In this document: piece after piece, positions 36,064 through 47,044 of the stretch
How positions within the stretch are numbered: position 1 is the stretch's first letter
Layout: each line of letters begins with the position of its first letter
From: Pisolithus tinctorius
Lineage: Eukaryota; Basidiomycota; Agaricomycetes; Boletales; Pisolithaceae
Assembly: GCA_024663395.1 (NCBI GenBank)
Contig: JANFAH010000021.1
Span: 930,001 to 994,000, forward strand
Direction of reading: 5' to 3'
DNA length: 64,000 nt
The notes under the pieces: model-generated
Databases searched by the model: none
Told to the model about the DNA's origin: nothing
The model's input: the letters and a program-made list of their open reading frames with translations, nothing else
Translations under genes and position numbers: made by a program

Positions 36064-36402
36064 TCACAATGTGGGAAGAATGATGGACGAGACTGGAACA
36101 AAGATGGTGCAGGGAGCAGGGAGGAACAATCCATATGCTTCATCAAGAGGGGAGACTGAAACGACCACATAAGACCTTTCTAACCGAGTGACAGACCTGA
36201 GGCGACCAAAGAACGTCCTTCTGGAAGTCATACTGACAAGGAGAACACGCTGTCCAAGCTGCATGGGATGGGATGGGGCTGACAATGACGGGATGAACCA
36301 GGGGGCTTCAGGACGGAAGCTGGTGGGAACACCTGGCAGATATACGTAGCCATTGTCTCTGGCAAATGAGACAAGCGAGATGATTGATGAAGAGGCAGCC
36401 AT
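36064..36402 (-). CDS. Hypothetical protein, 112 residues
   Basis: Frame from ATG 36402 (MAASSSIISLVSFARDNGYV) to TAG 36064. It is rich in hydrophobic residues with strand-like patterns (QRVLLVSMTSRR, SYVVVSVSPLDEAYGL), suggesting a small beta fold. No family is recognised. It sits inside the inverted repeat pair and is CpG-containing, unlike A2. It may be part of the unknown element that owns the inverted repeat. Confidence 0.35.
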   Translation of the reverse strand: MAASSSIISLVSFARDNGYVYLPGVPTSFRPEAPWFIPSLSAPSHPMQLGQRVLLVSMTSRRTFFGRLRSVTRLERSYVVVSVSPLDEAYGLFLPAPCTIFVPVSSIILPTL

Positions 36403-36590
36403 GATTGATGGACTTAGCGAAATGAGTGTCTGATGGATGGAGTGCTGTAGAAATGTGTAGGGTGCAAGGATCCTCTCCAAATTTGGAAGGAAGAACTGTG
36501 GCGCTGAGCACTTTAAGCAAGTGTGCAAACCAAGTTGATATCTTTGGAAATGGTGGAGATACGACGAAAACTGGAATGCCATACACAGGC

Positions 36591-36805
36591 ACTAAAAACC
36601 TTTAACATGCACTTAACTTGCTTCCTCTTTTCTCTTTAGCACTGATGACTCGATCTTGTGTGAAGGATGACTGTTCACATCCAACAGTCTTTCTATGCAT
36701 GAGGCCTTTAGTCTTCATCTGCATGCATGGGCATTGCATGCAACTCATCAACAAGTTAGGCAGAGTCAGCTGTAACCATGTCCACAACACCTTTGGTGTG
36801 TGACA
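36591..36805 (-). repeat. Right arm of the 216-base inverted repeat
   Basis: Reverse complement of 30207-30422 with scattered substitutions; the outer end at 36805 is TGTCACACACC on the minus strand. Outer flanks of the two arms differ, so no target duplication is visible. Confidence 0.8.
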
Positions 36806-37132
36806 TCCACCAGCAAGAAGAAATGCAATCATCCCCGATTGTGACCAATGCAGGGAACCCAGGGAAAACAAAAAGAAAAACACTTCAGTCAACCCCCCTC
36901 AGAGACCTATTAGGTCTGGAGATTTTGATATAAGTATTAACCTAATAGGTGTCATTTTGTTGGGAATTCCCAACTTTTGGGGATTCTCCACCACCATTCC
37001 TGGAGATTCTCCATTCCCTAGCTGGAGATTCTCCAGGGCAGCAATTTAATATGGTTGGAGAAAATGTTTTCTCCATAACATATATATATTATACACAAAA
37101 TGAAAGGGTAGCTGGGGTCCAAATTGGACTTT
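36806..37132. other. Non-coding region leading into the minisatellite
   Basis: Contains repeated GGAGATTCTCC-type blocks (about 36970-37035), each nearly palindromic, and a TA-rich stretch (ATATATATATTATA, about 37080). No gene is seen. Almost free of CpG. Confidence 0.4.
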
Positions 37133-37640
37133 CTCCAAGCTAAATAGACCCCCTTTCCAGGTTGACCCTGGGCTTTCCCCAGGCTAAATAGACCCCCTTT
37201 CCAGGTTGATCCTGGGCTTTCCCCAGGCTAAATAGACCTGCTTTCCAGGTTGATCCTGGGATTTCCCCTGGCTAAATAGACCTGCTTCCAGGTGAACCTG
37301 GGCTTTCCCCAGGCTAAATAGACCTGCTTTCCAGGTGAACCTGGGCTTTCCCCAGGCTAAATAGACCTGCTTTCCAGGTGAACCTGGGCTTTCCCCAGGC
37401 TAAATAGACCTGCTTTCCAGGTGAACCTGGGTTTTCCCCAGGCTAAATAGACCTGCTCTCCAGGGTGAACCTGGGCTTTCCCCAGGCTAAATAGACCTAC
37501 ATTCTAGGCTGACCTGGGTTTTCCCCAGGGTAAATAGACCTGCTTTCCAGGCAGAACATGGGCTTCCCATAGGCTAAATAGACCCCTTTCCAGGGTGAAC
37601 CTGGGTTTTCCCCAGGCTAAATAGACCCACTTTCCAAGGC
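37133..37640 (+). repeat. Minisatellite, about 12 units of 43-44 bases
   Basis: Head-to-tail units reading GGCTAAATAGACC, TGCTTTCCAGGTGAACC, TGGGCTTTCCCCA. Unit starts (TAAATAGACC) recur about every 43-46 bases from 37141 to 37619. Within each unit CCTGGG..CCCCAGG is an inverted repeat able to form a short hairpin. The array contains no CpG. The flanks carry GGATTCTCC blocks on both sides. Confidence 0.9.
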
Positions 37641-37742
37641 CATGTCCTGGTGGGGATTCTCCATGCATCAGGAAAACAGTGGTTGTTCTAACTGTTCTAA
37701 TCACAACTTATCTCAGAAAGGTAGATGTATAAGTGGAATGGA

Positions 37743-38194
37743 TGTTATGCTTGACCGAAGTCAAGATGTAGGGAGAGCTCAAACGCAGACTAAGGTTTCT
37801 ACCCAGCAACGGCTGAAGGTAACCTCTGTAAACGACAGAGGATTTGAGGCAATGCCGGTAAGAGTGGTCCTGGTAAGGGACACTGAGGGCAAAGTTCTGA
37901 GGAATGCTGTGTATGATTGAGCAGCTCAAGTCTGGGGTTCCAGGACTTGAGCCGGCAGTTTAAATACTACAAGGAAATGGACCATGAGGCGTCTGCATGT
38001 AACGAGGTAACAACGCCATTGGTTGAACAATGACGACACATGTCCAAAGCATGTAACGAGCGAGTTATGCTAGTGGTGGAAATAGAGAGCTGTCGGATCA
38101 GAGAGAAGACGGCTCGAAAAGGAAATCAAGTCCATCGGATCAAACACGAAGTAAACGTACAGTAGAAAGAGAAAGATAGGGGTGAAATGTAACA
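37743..38194 (-). repeat. C2 3' LTR
   Basis: 452 bases, TGTTACATTTC...ATAACA on the minus strand, homologous to the 525-base C1 LTRs but lacking about 75 bases of the internal GCCATTGCT/TTTACGAAGG repeat block. The difference in length shows that C1 and C2 are not recent sister copies. Confidence 0.9.
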
Positions 38195-38290
38195 TTACCC
38201 CCCTTCTAAGTGTTGAAGTCCCTGACTTCAACTACTCTCCGTAAGGTTCTCCAGTCATGTTGCTGATGGTGGAGTCATCAAAATCAAAGT
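37743..38290 (-). mobile_element. Retrotransposon C2, 3' piece (3' LTR and end of pol)
   Basis: Minus-strand 3' end of chromodomain element C2. 38290-38219 encodes the last pol residues ending TGEPYGE; it is followed by the purine tract AGAAGGGGGG and the LTR 38194-37743. The rest of C2 resumes at 55918 on the other side of C1. The 5-base sequence CATTG at 38291-38295 is duplicated at 55918-55922. Confidence 0.92.
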
Positions 38291-38295
38291 CATTG

Positions 38296-38820
38296 TGTTA
38301 TGTTTCACCCCTAACTTTTCTCTTGCACTGTATGATTACCTTGCTTTTGATCCATTGGACATGATTTCCTTTTCAAGCTGTCTTCTCTCTGATCCGATGG
38401 CTCCTTACCTCCACCACTAGCATTACTTGCTTGTTACATGCTTAGGACATGTGTTGTCATTGTTCAACCAATGGCATAGTTATCTCGTTACATGCAGACG
38501 CCTCATGGTCCATTTCCTTGTAGTATTTAGACTGCCAGCTCAAGTCCTGGAACCCCAGACTTGAGCTGCTCAATTATACACAGCATTCTCAGAACTTCGC
38601 CCTCAGTGTCCCTTACCCAGACCACTCTTACAGGCATTGCCCAAATCCTCTGTCGTTTACAGAGGTTACCTTCAGCTGTTGCTGAGGTAGACTATCTTCA
38701 GCCATTGCTAAGATAGATAAATCCTTCGTCATTTACGAAGGTTACTGCAGCCATTGCTCAGTAGAAACCTTAGTCTGCGTTTGAGCTCTCCCTACGCCTT
38801 GACTTCGGTCGAGTGTAACA
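38296..38820 (+). repeat. C1 5' LTR
   Basis: 525 bases, TGTTATGTTTCACCCC...GAGTGTAACA. It contains imperfect repeats of CCTTCAGC(C)..TTGCT and of CGTTTACAGAGGTTACC. It differs from the 3' LTR mostly at CG/TG/CA positions (for example TTTTCAAGCTG against TTTTCGAGCCG). Confidence 0.95.
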
Positions 38821-39020
38821 AAAGCTCAAGTCTACAGCCTTTGGCTGAACCAGTCACTGCTTAGTGCACCACCACGAACCCCTGAAACAACCAACGTTGG
38901 GCACTGTTGTGACCCACTCGCGAAGAATCGTCTTCTGATGAAGAACAGGAGAGCACTGTCACAGACACCTCCTCCAACAAACCCGAACAACCGGATAGAG
39001 GCTTTACCTCTGGTATCCTC
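38821..39020. other. C1 leader between 5' LTR and gag
   Basis: Contains the primer-binding area after the LTR. From about 38914 the gag frame is already open (EESSSDEEQES), but no ATG is seen before 39114. A TGA just upstream (about 38911) lies in the same frame. Confidence 0.4.
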
Positions 39021-42000
39021 TTGAACCTTTTCACCCAGTCCCTCGCATCACTTGGTACTCCTATCCCACCAGTACCCACCACACTTCCTACACCCCCGAC
39101 CCCACTGCTAAACATGATGTCCGGTTCATCGTCGAAGGGAGTGACTGCTGTAACAGGAGTCAAACCCACTGAATTGAAGATTGGTGCTCCCTCTGATTTT
39201 GATGGAGACCAGAAGAACGCCATGAGTTGGCTGTACTCTGTACAGACCTACCTCTTGGTCAATGAAGAATTGTATGACACGGATACCAAAAAGGTAGTCT
39301 ATGCTCTGTCATACATGAAGAAGGGTGTCACCCGTTCCTGGGCCGCCACCTACCAGAAGATAGCTTTAGAAAAAACAAATCCAAGCTTCAGAACCTTCAC
39401 TGATTTTGTGAAGAATTTTAAGGAGTCTTTCACCTCCACCGACACTGCTGGGACCGCAATTGCCAAATTGCGAACCCTGAAACAGAAAGAATTGGTCGAA
39501 CAATACATCACCAATTTCTGAACCGCCGCTGCCAACTCTACCATTACGGAAGACGTTGCCTTGATTGAGTTCTTCTCACAAGGACTCAAACCTTTCATCA
39601 CGAACAGAATCCATATGATGGAAACCACTCCCACCAAGATTACCGAGTGGTACACACAGGTGCAAAAGTTTGACACCAAGTGGAGAAAGGTAAATGAATT
39701 CTCCACAAAGAAAGAAAAGAAAACGTTCCACCCCAGGAACAACTTTGTCAAAGAAAAAGATCCAAACGCTATGGACGTGGATGGAGTGAAACTCTCCAAA
39801 GAAGAACGAGACCGTCACATCAAAGAAGGAAGATGTTTCAGTTGCAGAAACAAAGGACATCTCTCTCAAGAATGTCCAGACAAAGGGAAGACTCCCCAGA
39901 AGAAAGTCAAGAAGATCCGCAAAATTGTGGAAGTAGAAGAAAGCGATGATGAAGAAAAAGTCGCTGGTCCATCCATCGCTTTGGTAAACATCGCCAGAGC
40001 CCTTGGAAAGGATTATTTGAATGGGAACTCAGAGTTGACACCAGAAGTTCCCCACTCTAAAGACGGTTTAGTTTCTGTTGCACCTGTGCTCGTAACATCT
40101 ACCCCTGAATGTACAATGCAGATCTCTATTGCCCTCTATGCATCAGAAACAACCGCGAAAGTCATCAACACCACCGCTCTAGTTGACTCTGGAGCAGAAA
40201 TCTCCTGCATTGATTGGGGTTTCATACTAAAACATCGAATCCCCACTCAATGCCTTGCTGAACCCATCCTCACCAAAAACACTGATGGAACCCAGAATTC
40301 CAAAGGAAGAATCTTGTTTTCCACCACCTTATACTTCAAGGTTAAAGGACTTGTTCACCAGTCCTTTTTCCATGTCATCAACTGTGGAACAGAAAACGTC
40401 ATCCTGGGTCTCCGCTGGCTCCAAGAGAACAATCCTGTCGTAGACTGGAGGATGGGCACCCTATCTATCGATGAAAAGACCAATAGATCCAAAGAATTAA
40501 GATGCAACATCTGTTGTGTTGCAGTTGAAGAACCAACCATGAATCTTGTGTCCCCTGTTGAGAAGAAAGGAATAAACAAGTTCATGGACTATGAAGAACC
40601 TGAAGATGAAACCATCCGAGCACACTTTGTGATGTCGGTTGGAAAACTCGTCGAAGAAGCCAAGAAGATTAACCCCAATAATAGTCTTCTTCGAAAGATC
40701 ACTACGGCTACTGAGCTAGCCCAAGAAGAACACAAAAAGAAACTGAAGGCCATTCTCCCCGAAGACTACAAAGACTTTGCCTCGGTTTTCGAGAAGCCAT
40801 CCGATGGGGTCTTACCCCCATCACAACTGTACGACCATGCCATAAACCTTGTTGAGGACTTCGTCCCCAAGGTGGCCAAAGCATATCCGCTTTCCCCCTC
40901 AGAATGGGACTCTGCGGAAAAGTTTATTGAAGAAAACCTTCGAGAAGGAAAGATTCGTCCCTTGAAGTCCCCCCAAGCCGCTCCTTTCTTCTTTGTTGGA
41001 AAGAAAGATGGCTCCTTGCATCCTTGCCAAGACTACAGGTACCTAAACAAGAATACTGTGAAGGATGCGTATCCCCTTCCTCTCATCTCGGACCTAGTAG
41101 ACAAACTCAAAGGAGCCTCTATCTTCACAAAGATGGATGTCAGATTGGGCTACAACAATGTCCAAATCAAAGAAGGAGACCAGTGGAAAGCCACCTTCAT
41201 CACACATAAAGGCCTCTTCGAACCAACTGTTATGTTCTTCGGATTATGCAATTCCCCCGCCACCTTCCAGCGATTCATGAACGACTCTTTCAGAGATATG
41301 ATCACCAAAGGATGGTTGGTCATTTATATGGATGACCTTCTTATCTTCTCTACCGACCCAGAAGAACATAAACAAAGAACCCACTGCGTTCTCGAAAGAA
41401 TGAGAGAACTCTCTCTCCCCCTGAAGTTAGAAAAGTGCCACTTTGATCTGACCAAGGTGGAATACCTCGGGATGATCATCAAAGAAAACACTGTCGCCAT
41501 GGACCCCATTAAAGTCCAAGGCATTGCTGAATGGCCTGTCCCAAAAAAGGTCAAAGATGTACAATCCTTTTTAGGATTTGCAAACTTCTATAGGAGATTC
41601 GTCCCCTATTACTCCGATATCGCCTGACCACTCATTGACTTAACAAAGAAAACCATCGCTTGGGAATGGTCGAAGAAATGCCAAACTGCCTTTGAACTCC
41701 TGAAGAGAATATTCATGGCACAACCCACCCTCTGAATGCCCGATGTTTCTCAACCATTCGCAATCTCTACAGATGCATCAAAATATGCAACCAGAGGTAT
41801 CCTCCTTCAGGAAGACTCAAATGGTCAATGGCAACCTTGTGCCTTCATCTCTCAGTCGTTCAATCCTGCAGAAAGAAACTACGACATCTTCGACAGAGAG
41901 CTACTAGGAGTCATAAGAGGCTTAAAAACGTGGAGACATTACCTCCATGGATCCCCGTTCCCTGTCTGGGTCTTCACTGACCATAAAAACCTGACTTATT

Positions 42001-42756
42001 TCAAAGCACTGCAAAACCTGAACTGTCACCAGGCTTGCTGGCTCCTTGACCTCGCAGACTTTGATCTGCAACTGGAACACGTCCCAGGAAAGGACTTGGC
42101 TGCACCCGATGCACTTTCCTGTCGACCTGACCACATCCCCGAAGACGATGAAGACAACAAAGGAGTTACCCTCCTCTTGCAAACGTTATTCATCAACCTC
42201 ATTGATACCAATCTCACTCAAAAGGTTGCATTGTCTTCTATGAAGGACCCTATCGTCCAAATGGCACTTCGTGCCATAGAAAATGTTGACATGCCACTCC
42301 CGTTCAAATCCCACCTCTCTGATTGGAGGTTTGACAACAGAGTATTACTTTACAAAGATCGGGTGTATATCCCCGATGATCCCACCCTCCGACAGACTGT
42401 TGTGTCCAACCACCATGATCACCCCTCCGCTGGACACCCCGGTGTTTTAAAAACCCGACAGCTTGTCTCATCCGAGTTTTGGTGGCCTGGACTTGCATCT
42501 TTTGTCTGCAAATATGTAGAAGGCTGTGCTGTTTGCCAGCAGAACAAAGTTAACACCCATCCAATGACACCGCCCCTCACGCCTATTCCCTCCACCTCGA
42601 CCCACCCTTTCCAACAGATCTCCTGCGATCTGGTCACTGATTTACCCATTTCCAACGGCTATGATTCCCTTTTGGTTGTGGTAGACCACGGGCTTACGAA
42701 GGGGGTAATCCTTACTCCAACAAAGAAAACCGCCTCTGCTGCTGACATCACAGCAC
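39021..42756 (+). pseudogene. C1 gag-pol, 5' part up to the KDZ insertion
   Basis: A single frame carries Gag and Pol without a frame change. The Gag core is KIGAPSDFDGDQKNAMSWL (39178 on). The knuckle CFSCRNKGHLSQEC is at about 39835. Protease LVDSGAEISCID is at about 40182. RT has YMDDLLIFSTD (about 41327) and FLGFANFYRRF. RNase H has STDASKYATRGILLQ and TDHKNLTYF. Integrase has the HHCC site (HHDHPSAGHPG ... CAVCQQNK, about 42412-42545). TGA codons stand at 39519, 41625 and 41733. C2 has CAA and CGA at the first two positions. The reading stops at 42756 in the integrase core where element D starts. Confidence 0.92.
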
Positions 42757-43346
42757 CACCTGTGATTCCCACCGTGCCAATCTTATTAGAGGTGATAATA
42801 ATGCGTGTGACACCCTCTTAATAGAGGGAAAATACTATACTTTCTGCCTCCTTCAATATCTCTTCAATAATAATTGTACTTAGTGTGTAGTACTCCAGTA
42901 GCCCGGAGGAAATAGTACTCTATTTATGCCATGTGATGTCGGTGGCAATGGCCACCCCCCCCCCATGCCCCTTCGTGCTTGTTGCTGACGTCGGTGGCAG
43001 TTGCCGCCCTCCCGCGCTCGCTGTTGCCCACGATGAGCTCGTATTTTGTGTATATCTCCCCCAATTGTGTACCAATTCGCCTCGGACTTTCTTTACCTTA
43101 TTCGGGAACACGTGACCGTTCTATTTGTTACCGGCTACTGCCGAACAGCGATGTCGGAAAGCGCTACCCTGCACGTGATGTATTTGTAATGTTGTTGTAC
43201 TTACAGTTCTATGACGTCAGCGGTTGTCGGTGACAGCTGCTGCCCCTCGTGCCCCCTCGCGCTCGTTGTTGCCCACGATGAGCTCGTGTTTTGCATATAT
43301 CTCCCTCAACTGTGCACCTATTAGCGTCGCATTTTCTTTACCTTAC
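42757..43346 (+). repeat. Left terminal inverted repeat of KDZ element D
   Basis: 590 bases matching the reverse complement of 52792-53380. It contains two diverged tandem copies of a block of about 180 bases (about 42930-43110 and 43210-43360). Each copy reads GACGTCGGTGGCAG, then CGCTCG..GTTGCCCACGATGAGCTCGT, then ATATCTCCC, then CTTTACCTTA. A run of 10 C lies near 42955. Confidence 0.93.
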
Positions 43347-43434
43347 TTGGGAGCACATGACGGTACTTGTACTTAATATCCCCTGCGGAGGTTCATGATT
43401 TTACGCTCGAGAATTTATCTATGGAAAAACTAAG

Positions 43435-46400
43435 TCAAGTAGTATTTGCGTAAATAGTAGCATCAAGGACCTCCAGCACCATACACGAAGTCTCCTCCTT
43501 CTCCTCCTCCTCCTCTTCCTCCTCCTCCAGATTCTCCTGAGTGTCTATATCGTCGGAATCCATCAACTGACAGCAAACAGTGTTGATTAACGAGGGCGGT
43601 ATGATGACATGCGGCTTAGAGGCACTTTCACCAGGGCCCGTTCGCATGCTCTCGCCGAAAGAGAGAGAGCCCTTATAGCCGGGCAGCTTGGTGATGTCGT
43701 GCAGGCGCTTGAGGTGTTGGGAGGTGAAGCGACTGTGTATCGAGCGGTAACGAGCTATCTGATGAGCTAATGGGGGGTGGAGAGCTCGCGCCTGCTGCTT
43801 GCTCTCATCCAGGAAGCGCTCCTCGTCTCTCAAGTACGTCAATAGCCTACGGGCTTCGACCTCTAGGTGTTCGATCTCCTCCCGAGCACGCAACAACTTG
43901 AAGTAATGGTCCATTGCGCTACGTCCAGCCGGTGTCGCCCATGATCGCTGTGACATGTCTTGCCGGGCATCTCGAAGGAGGTCGAATTCAGCGATAAAGG
44001 CATATTCAACTACCTCGTCCCACTTGAGAATGCGACGGGGGGGATCCATGGCACGTGCAGCAGTATTATATTGTTCGAGTGCTATGCGAATTGCACTGGA
44101 ACGCACTTGCAGCGCCTTTGCAATGTGCTTCCGCATCTTGTATCCTGTAGCTGTGGTGAGCGCCAATGACCAATGTGAAATGATATGGACCAAACACTCA
44201 CCGGTACCCGCACGGTTCATTTTTGAGAGCTCGAATATCCGTGCGACGACGAGGGCTTCTAAATGGTCCAGCGCACGCTGAAAAGTCCTCTTTGTGACAA
44301 GACGTGCAGCATCGTGCCATTCGGGTCGCTCGGGCGTCCAACAGCTGTCAATGTTGAGTTTACTCTCGAGATCCTGGACAATGCGAAGATCTTTGTTGTA
44401 CATTTCTACGGCATGCCGGCGAGCTGTCTCCACTTTCCGAGTCTTGCGCGTGTACGTAGCATAGTCCTTTGGGTCGGAAGGTGTTGTGACATCCCATAGC
44501 GCAGATTTCAAGTCTAGATCCTTCCTAAGGGGAATTAACTTTAGCAACCAGCAGTGTTATGGGAACTTACTTGCTCGCTTCAAGATTCACCAATGCCTGC
44601 CAGTACTCCATCTGTAAGGTCTCATTTAGAGGTTCCATCTCAAGCCCCTCTAAATAGCTTCGCTCCTCCTGAAGCCACGTAGTGAACTCGGTATCAGCGG
44701 TGACCCCAAGTTCACGTTTGAGCGACGGCAACACAAATTCACAGTCCTGTATGATCAATAGTGCTTGCTTATAGTTGCTATATATGAAGTTCGCTACACG
44801 CACGACTGTTAGAGGACAGTATGGGGGAACATGAAATGCATACTCACATATGCTCGCATATACTTCATATGCATCATTATGGGAAAAATATGCGTTGATT
44901 GCTTGCTGACGATGGAAAGCACTCGCATAGCGTAATGATGATGCGAGCGCATTAGACTTGGAGAACGACCTCTCACATGTTTCGAGGTCTTCGAGGCCCA
45001 GTCCTTCGGTATAGACCGTCAGGTGAGAAAGTTGACACAATCGCTGGTGATCATGACCATGAAACGCTGGGACCAGGCAGGAATGTCGATTCTGCTCGAC
45101 GTCCTTGCCAATAACGCTCTTTGCAAGGGTGGTAGAGAACTGACACCCGATGTCGTATCCACCTCCGAGATCGGCCCCGAATACCTTCATCAGCCTTGAC
45201 ACAACGGCAATTGGATATTTGGCGCTGTGATTTGAATTTATCATCAATTCTGCTGTAACGAGAGATATACTCACAGTTCTCCGCTCTGTACCATGTCAGC
45301 AATGAGCAATGACATCCCATGCCGGCAAATGGCCAGGAATATCCCAGTCTCGTCATAGACTCCCCATGTCTGTTTCGTCTTCTGCTCGTCCATATTCTTC
45401 CAATGACCGGCGCATGGATTCTCATCTCCTGTCTGACCAACTTTGCATGAAGGTGACTACAAGAGAATTCAAATTCGAACTTACCTCGACGCCCTTGCTT
45501 GTACTTTGAATGGGAGCACTTTGGGCAAAAGAATCAACGAATTCACGAGAGAGGTAGCGTGTCGTTGGTACCTTTTGAGTTGTAGGCAGCTCGTGTGAGT
45601 CTTCATCTTCCGCAATGCGACAGAGTATACGCTTCAAGGAATCGTTACTGTCCATAGCATATAGGATCTTGAACTTGAGATGGGGCTCGTCTTTCAACTC
45701 GTAGGTGCACGCAGGACATGCATGCTGCAAGCGCCAGTTGTCAGATGTCCTAGACAACGCTTCCATAACAAGGGCTTCCACTCCGTTTAAGATGTTGAGG
45801 TAGAGATCGAGCGCGATGGAGAACTGACAGGATAAGTAGCGCCGGAATGCGACCTGTTGTGTATCAGTAGACTGCCAGATCCAAGACGAACTACTTACAC
45901 CTTGTAAATCACAGATGGTCTTGACAAAGGCCTGAATGGAGAAATGCGGACTACGAAGGCAAGCGACACGGTATAGTTCGAGAGCATTGATCGTGATAGC
46001 CACAGAAGGTCTGATTGGGGAGCACGGCATGAATCCTTGCCTCATGAGTGCGGAGGCGATGTAGGAGTCGTCTGCACTGATTACAAGATTTACTTTCTCA
46101 GCGCCTAAATGGTTGCCGTCAGTAACACCCTTCACACAGAACTATAATGGCCCACGAAACACGTCCACCACATGCACTCTCCAAGTTCCGGCGCTCGACC
46201 CATTGCCCAGATCCTCAGCCTCCGCCCTCTCCGCAAAATGGCCCCTAGCTGGCGTCGAGGCTTGAGCATGGCTCCATTCCAGGTAAGAGCTAGTGAGTGC
46301 GGGCATTTGCAATTCAAATGCCTGACTGCGTCGAATGATTCGATCTCGGCGTGTGTGATGATCAACGCACTTTGTGCGTTTTTCTGACCTGCAGGGTATA

Positions 46401-46913
46401 TACTCAGTTAGAACAATTTTCGAGTAAGTTCATGTTCTTACCCTGCTTCAAAATCCAAATACATATCTCTTATCAAGTCGCTCAGCTCCCCGCCTGCATT
46501 GCTAATCTCCAGACTGTGAGTACCGTCCAACACACCATCAAGAACGGCCTCCTCACAATCCTCCCAGCTATCCGAGTTATCAATATATATCTCTGTCCTT
46601 TAGCTTGACTGTTATACCTATGCAATGCTTGCATGTTGGCCAGCGCCTCCGGCGTCATCTCTTCATCAGGGTAAGTTCCTTGTACTCTTCCAGGTGGGAA
46701 TCACAGGTGATACTCACTGCCAATTCTCTCTGCCTGGTCATTTTGGGCTTCTGCTGCCTTCGCCGCAAGTATCTTCTGGTTGTAAACTGTATGCGTAAGC
46801 CGAGTGCGCGCAACTCCTTGCGACCCTGCTGAGCGGACTTCTCGCACTAGACCGAGGGAAAGGCGAGTTCTGTTCCTTGGTTGCTTCATCCGTAATTTCC
46901 CTAGGCTCATCAT
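43435..46913 (-). CDS. KDZ transposase, intact, 11 exons, 999 residues
   Basis: Catalyses excision and integration of element D. Exons (minus): 46913-46718, 46678-46618, 46567-46442, 46388-46156, 46104-45899, 45853-45485, 45432-45275, 45224-44848, 44805-44571, 44524-44202, 44150-43435. They total 3000 bases, all phases fit, and no internal stop is present. Motifs: HHTRRDRIIRRSQAF near the N-terminus, CPACTYEL (about 320-327) with MDSNDSLKRI, DETGIFLAICRHG (D424), GYDIGC (D474) and GLEDLETCERSFSKSN (from about 525). These are the conserved KDZ core blocks with the likely acidic catalytic residues. The C-terminal half (ARRHAVEMYNKDLRIVQDL, MRKHIAKALQVRS) is helical, followed by a polyglutamate tail. 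First intron borders have an alternative acceptor. Confidence 0.93.
46693..46709 (-). promoter_or_regulatory. Internal exact copy of the 17-base KDZ terminus inside transposase intron 1
   Basis: GGTGGGAATCACAGGTG on the plus strand, identical to the last 17 bases of element D (53364-53380) and so to the inverted first 17. It lies within the first intron of the transposase (46717-46679). A chance match of this length in 10 kb is very unlikely. It could be a transposase-binding site giving autoregulation or a relic of a nested end. Confidence 0.7.
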
Positions 46914-47044
46914 TTGTTCACGATGTGTTTCCTGCTCCTACACAAGCTTGACATTTACCACGTGATCATATCATATACTTGACAGCTTATTAACCTCCTT
47001 GTTCCAATACCTCCGGCGCGCTGTTGCATCAGCTTGATAACTCA

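Noticed and set aside
30207..36805. The region as one complete DNA transposon bounded by 216-base inverted repeats
   Set aside because: No target duplication, no transposase between the arms, and the contents are recognisable pieces of other elements.
36602..36892. Minus-strand ORF over the right inverted repeat
   Set aside because: The matching frame in the left arm (30105-30338) differs at its ends and has no motif; it is more likely repeat DNA open by chance.
37133..37640. CRISPR-like array
   Set aside because: Units are head-to-tail without distinct spacers, and the genome is eukaryotic; this is a minisatellite.
37642..37920. Plus-strand ORF across the C2 LTR border
   Set aside because: It spans the minisatellite edge and the reverse side of the C2 LTR; not a gene.
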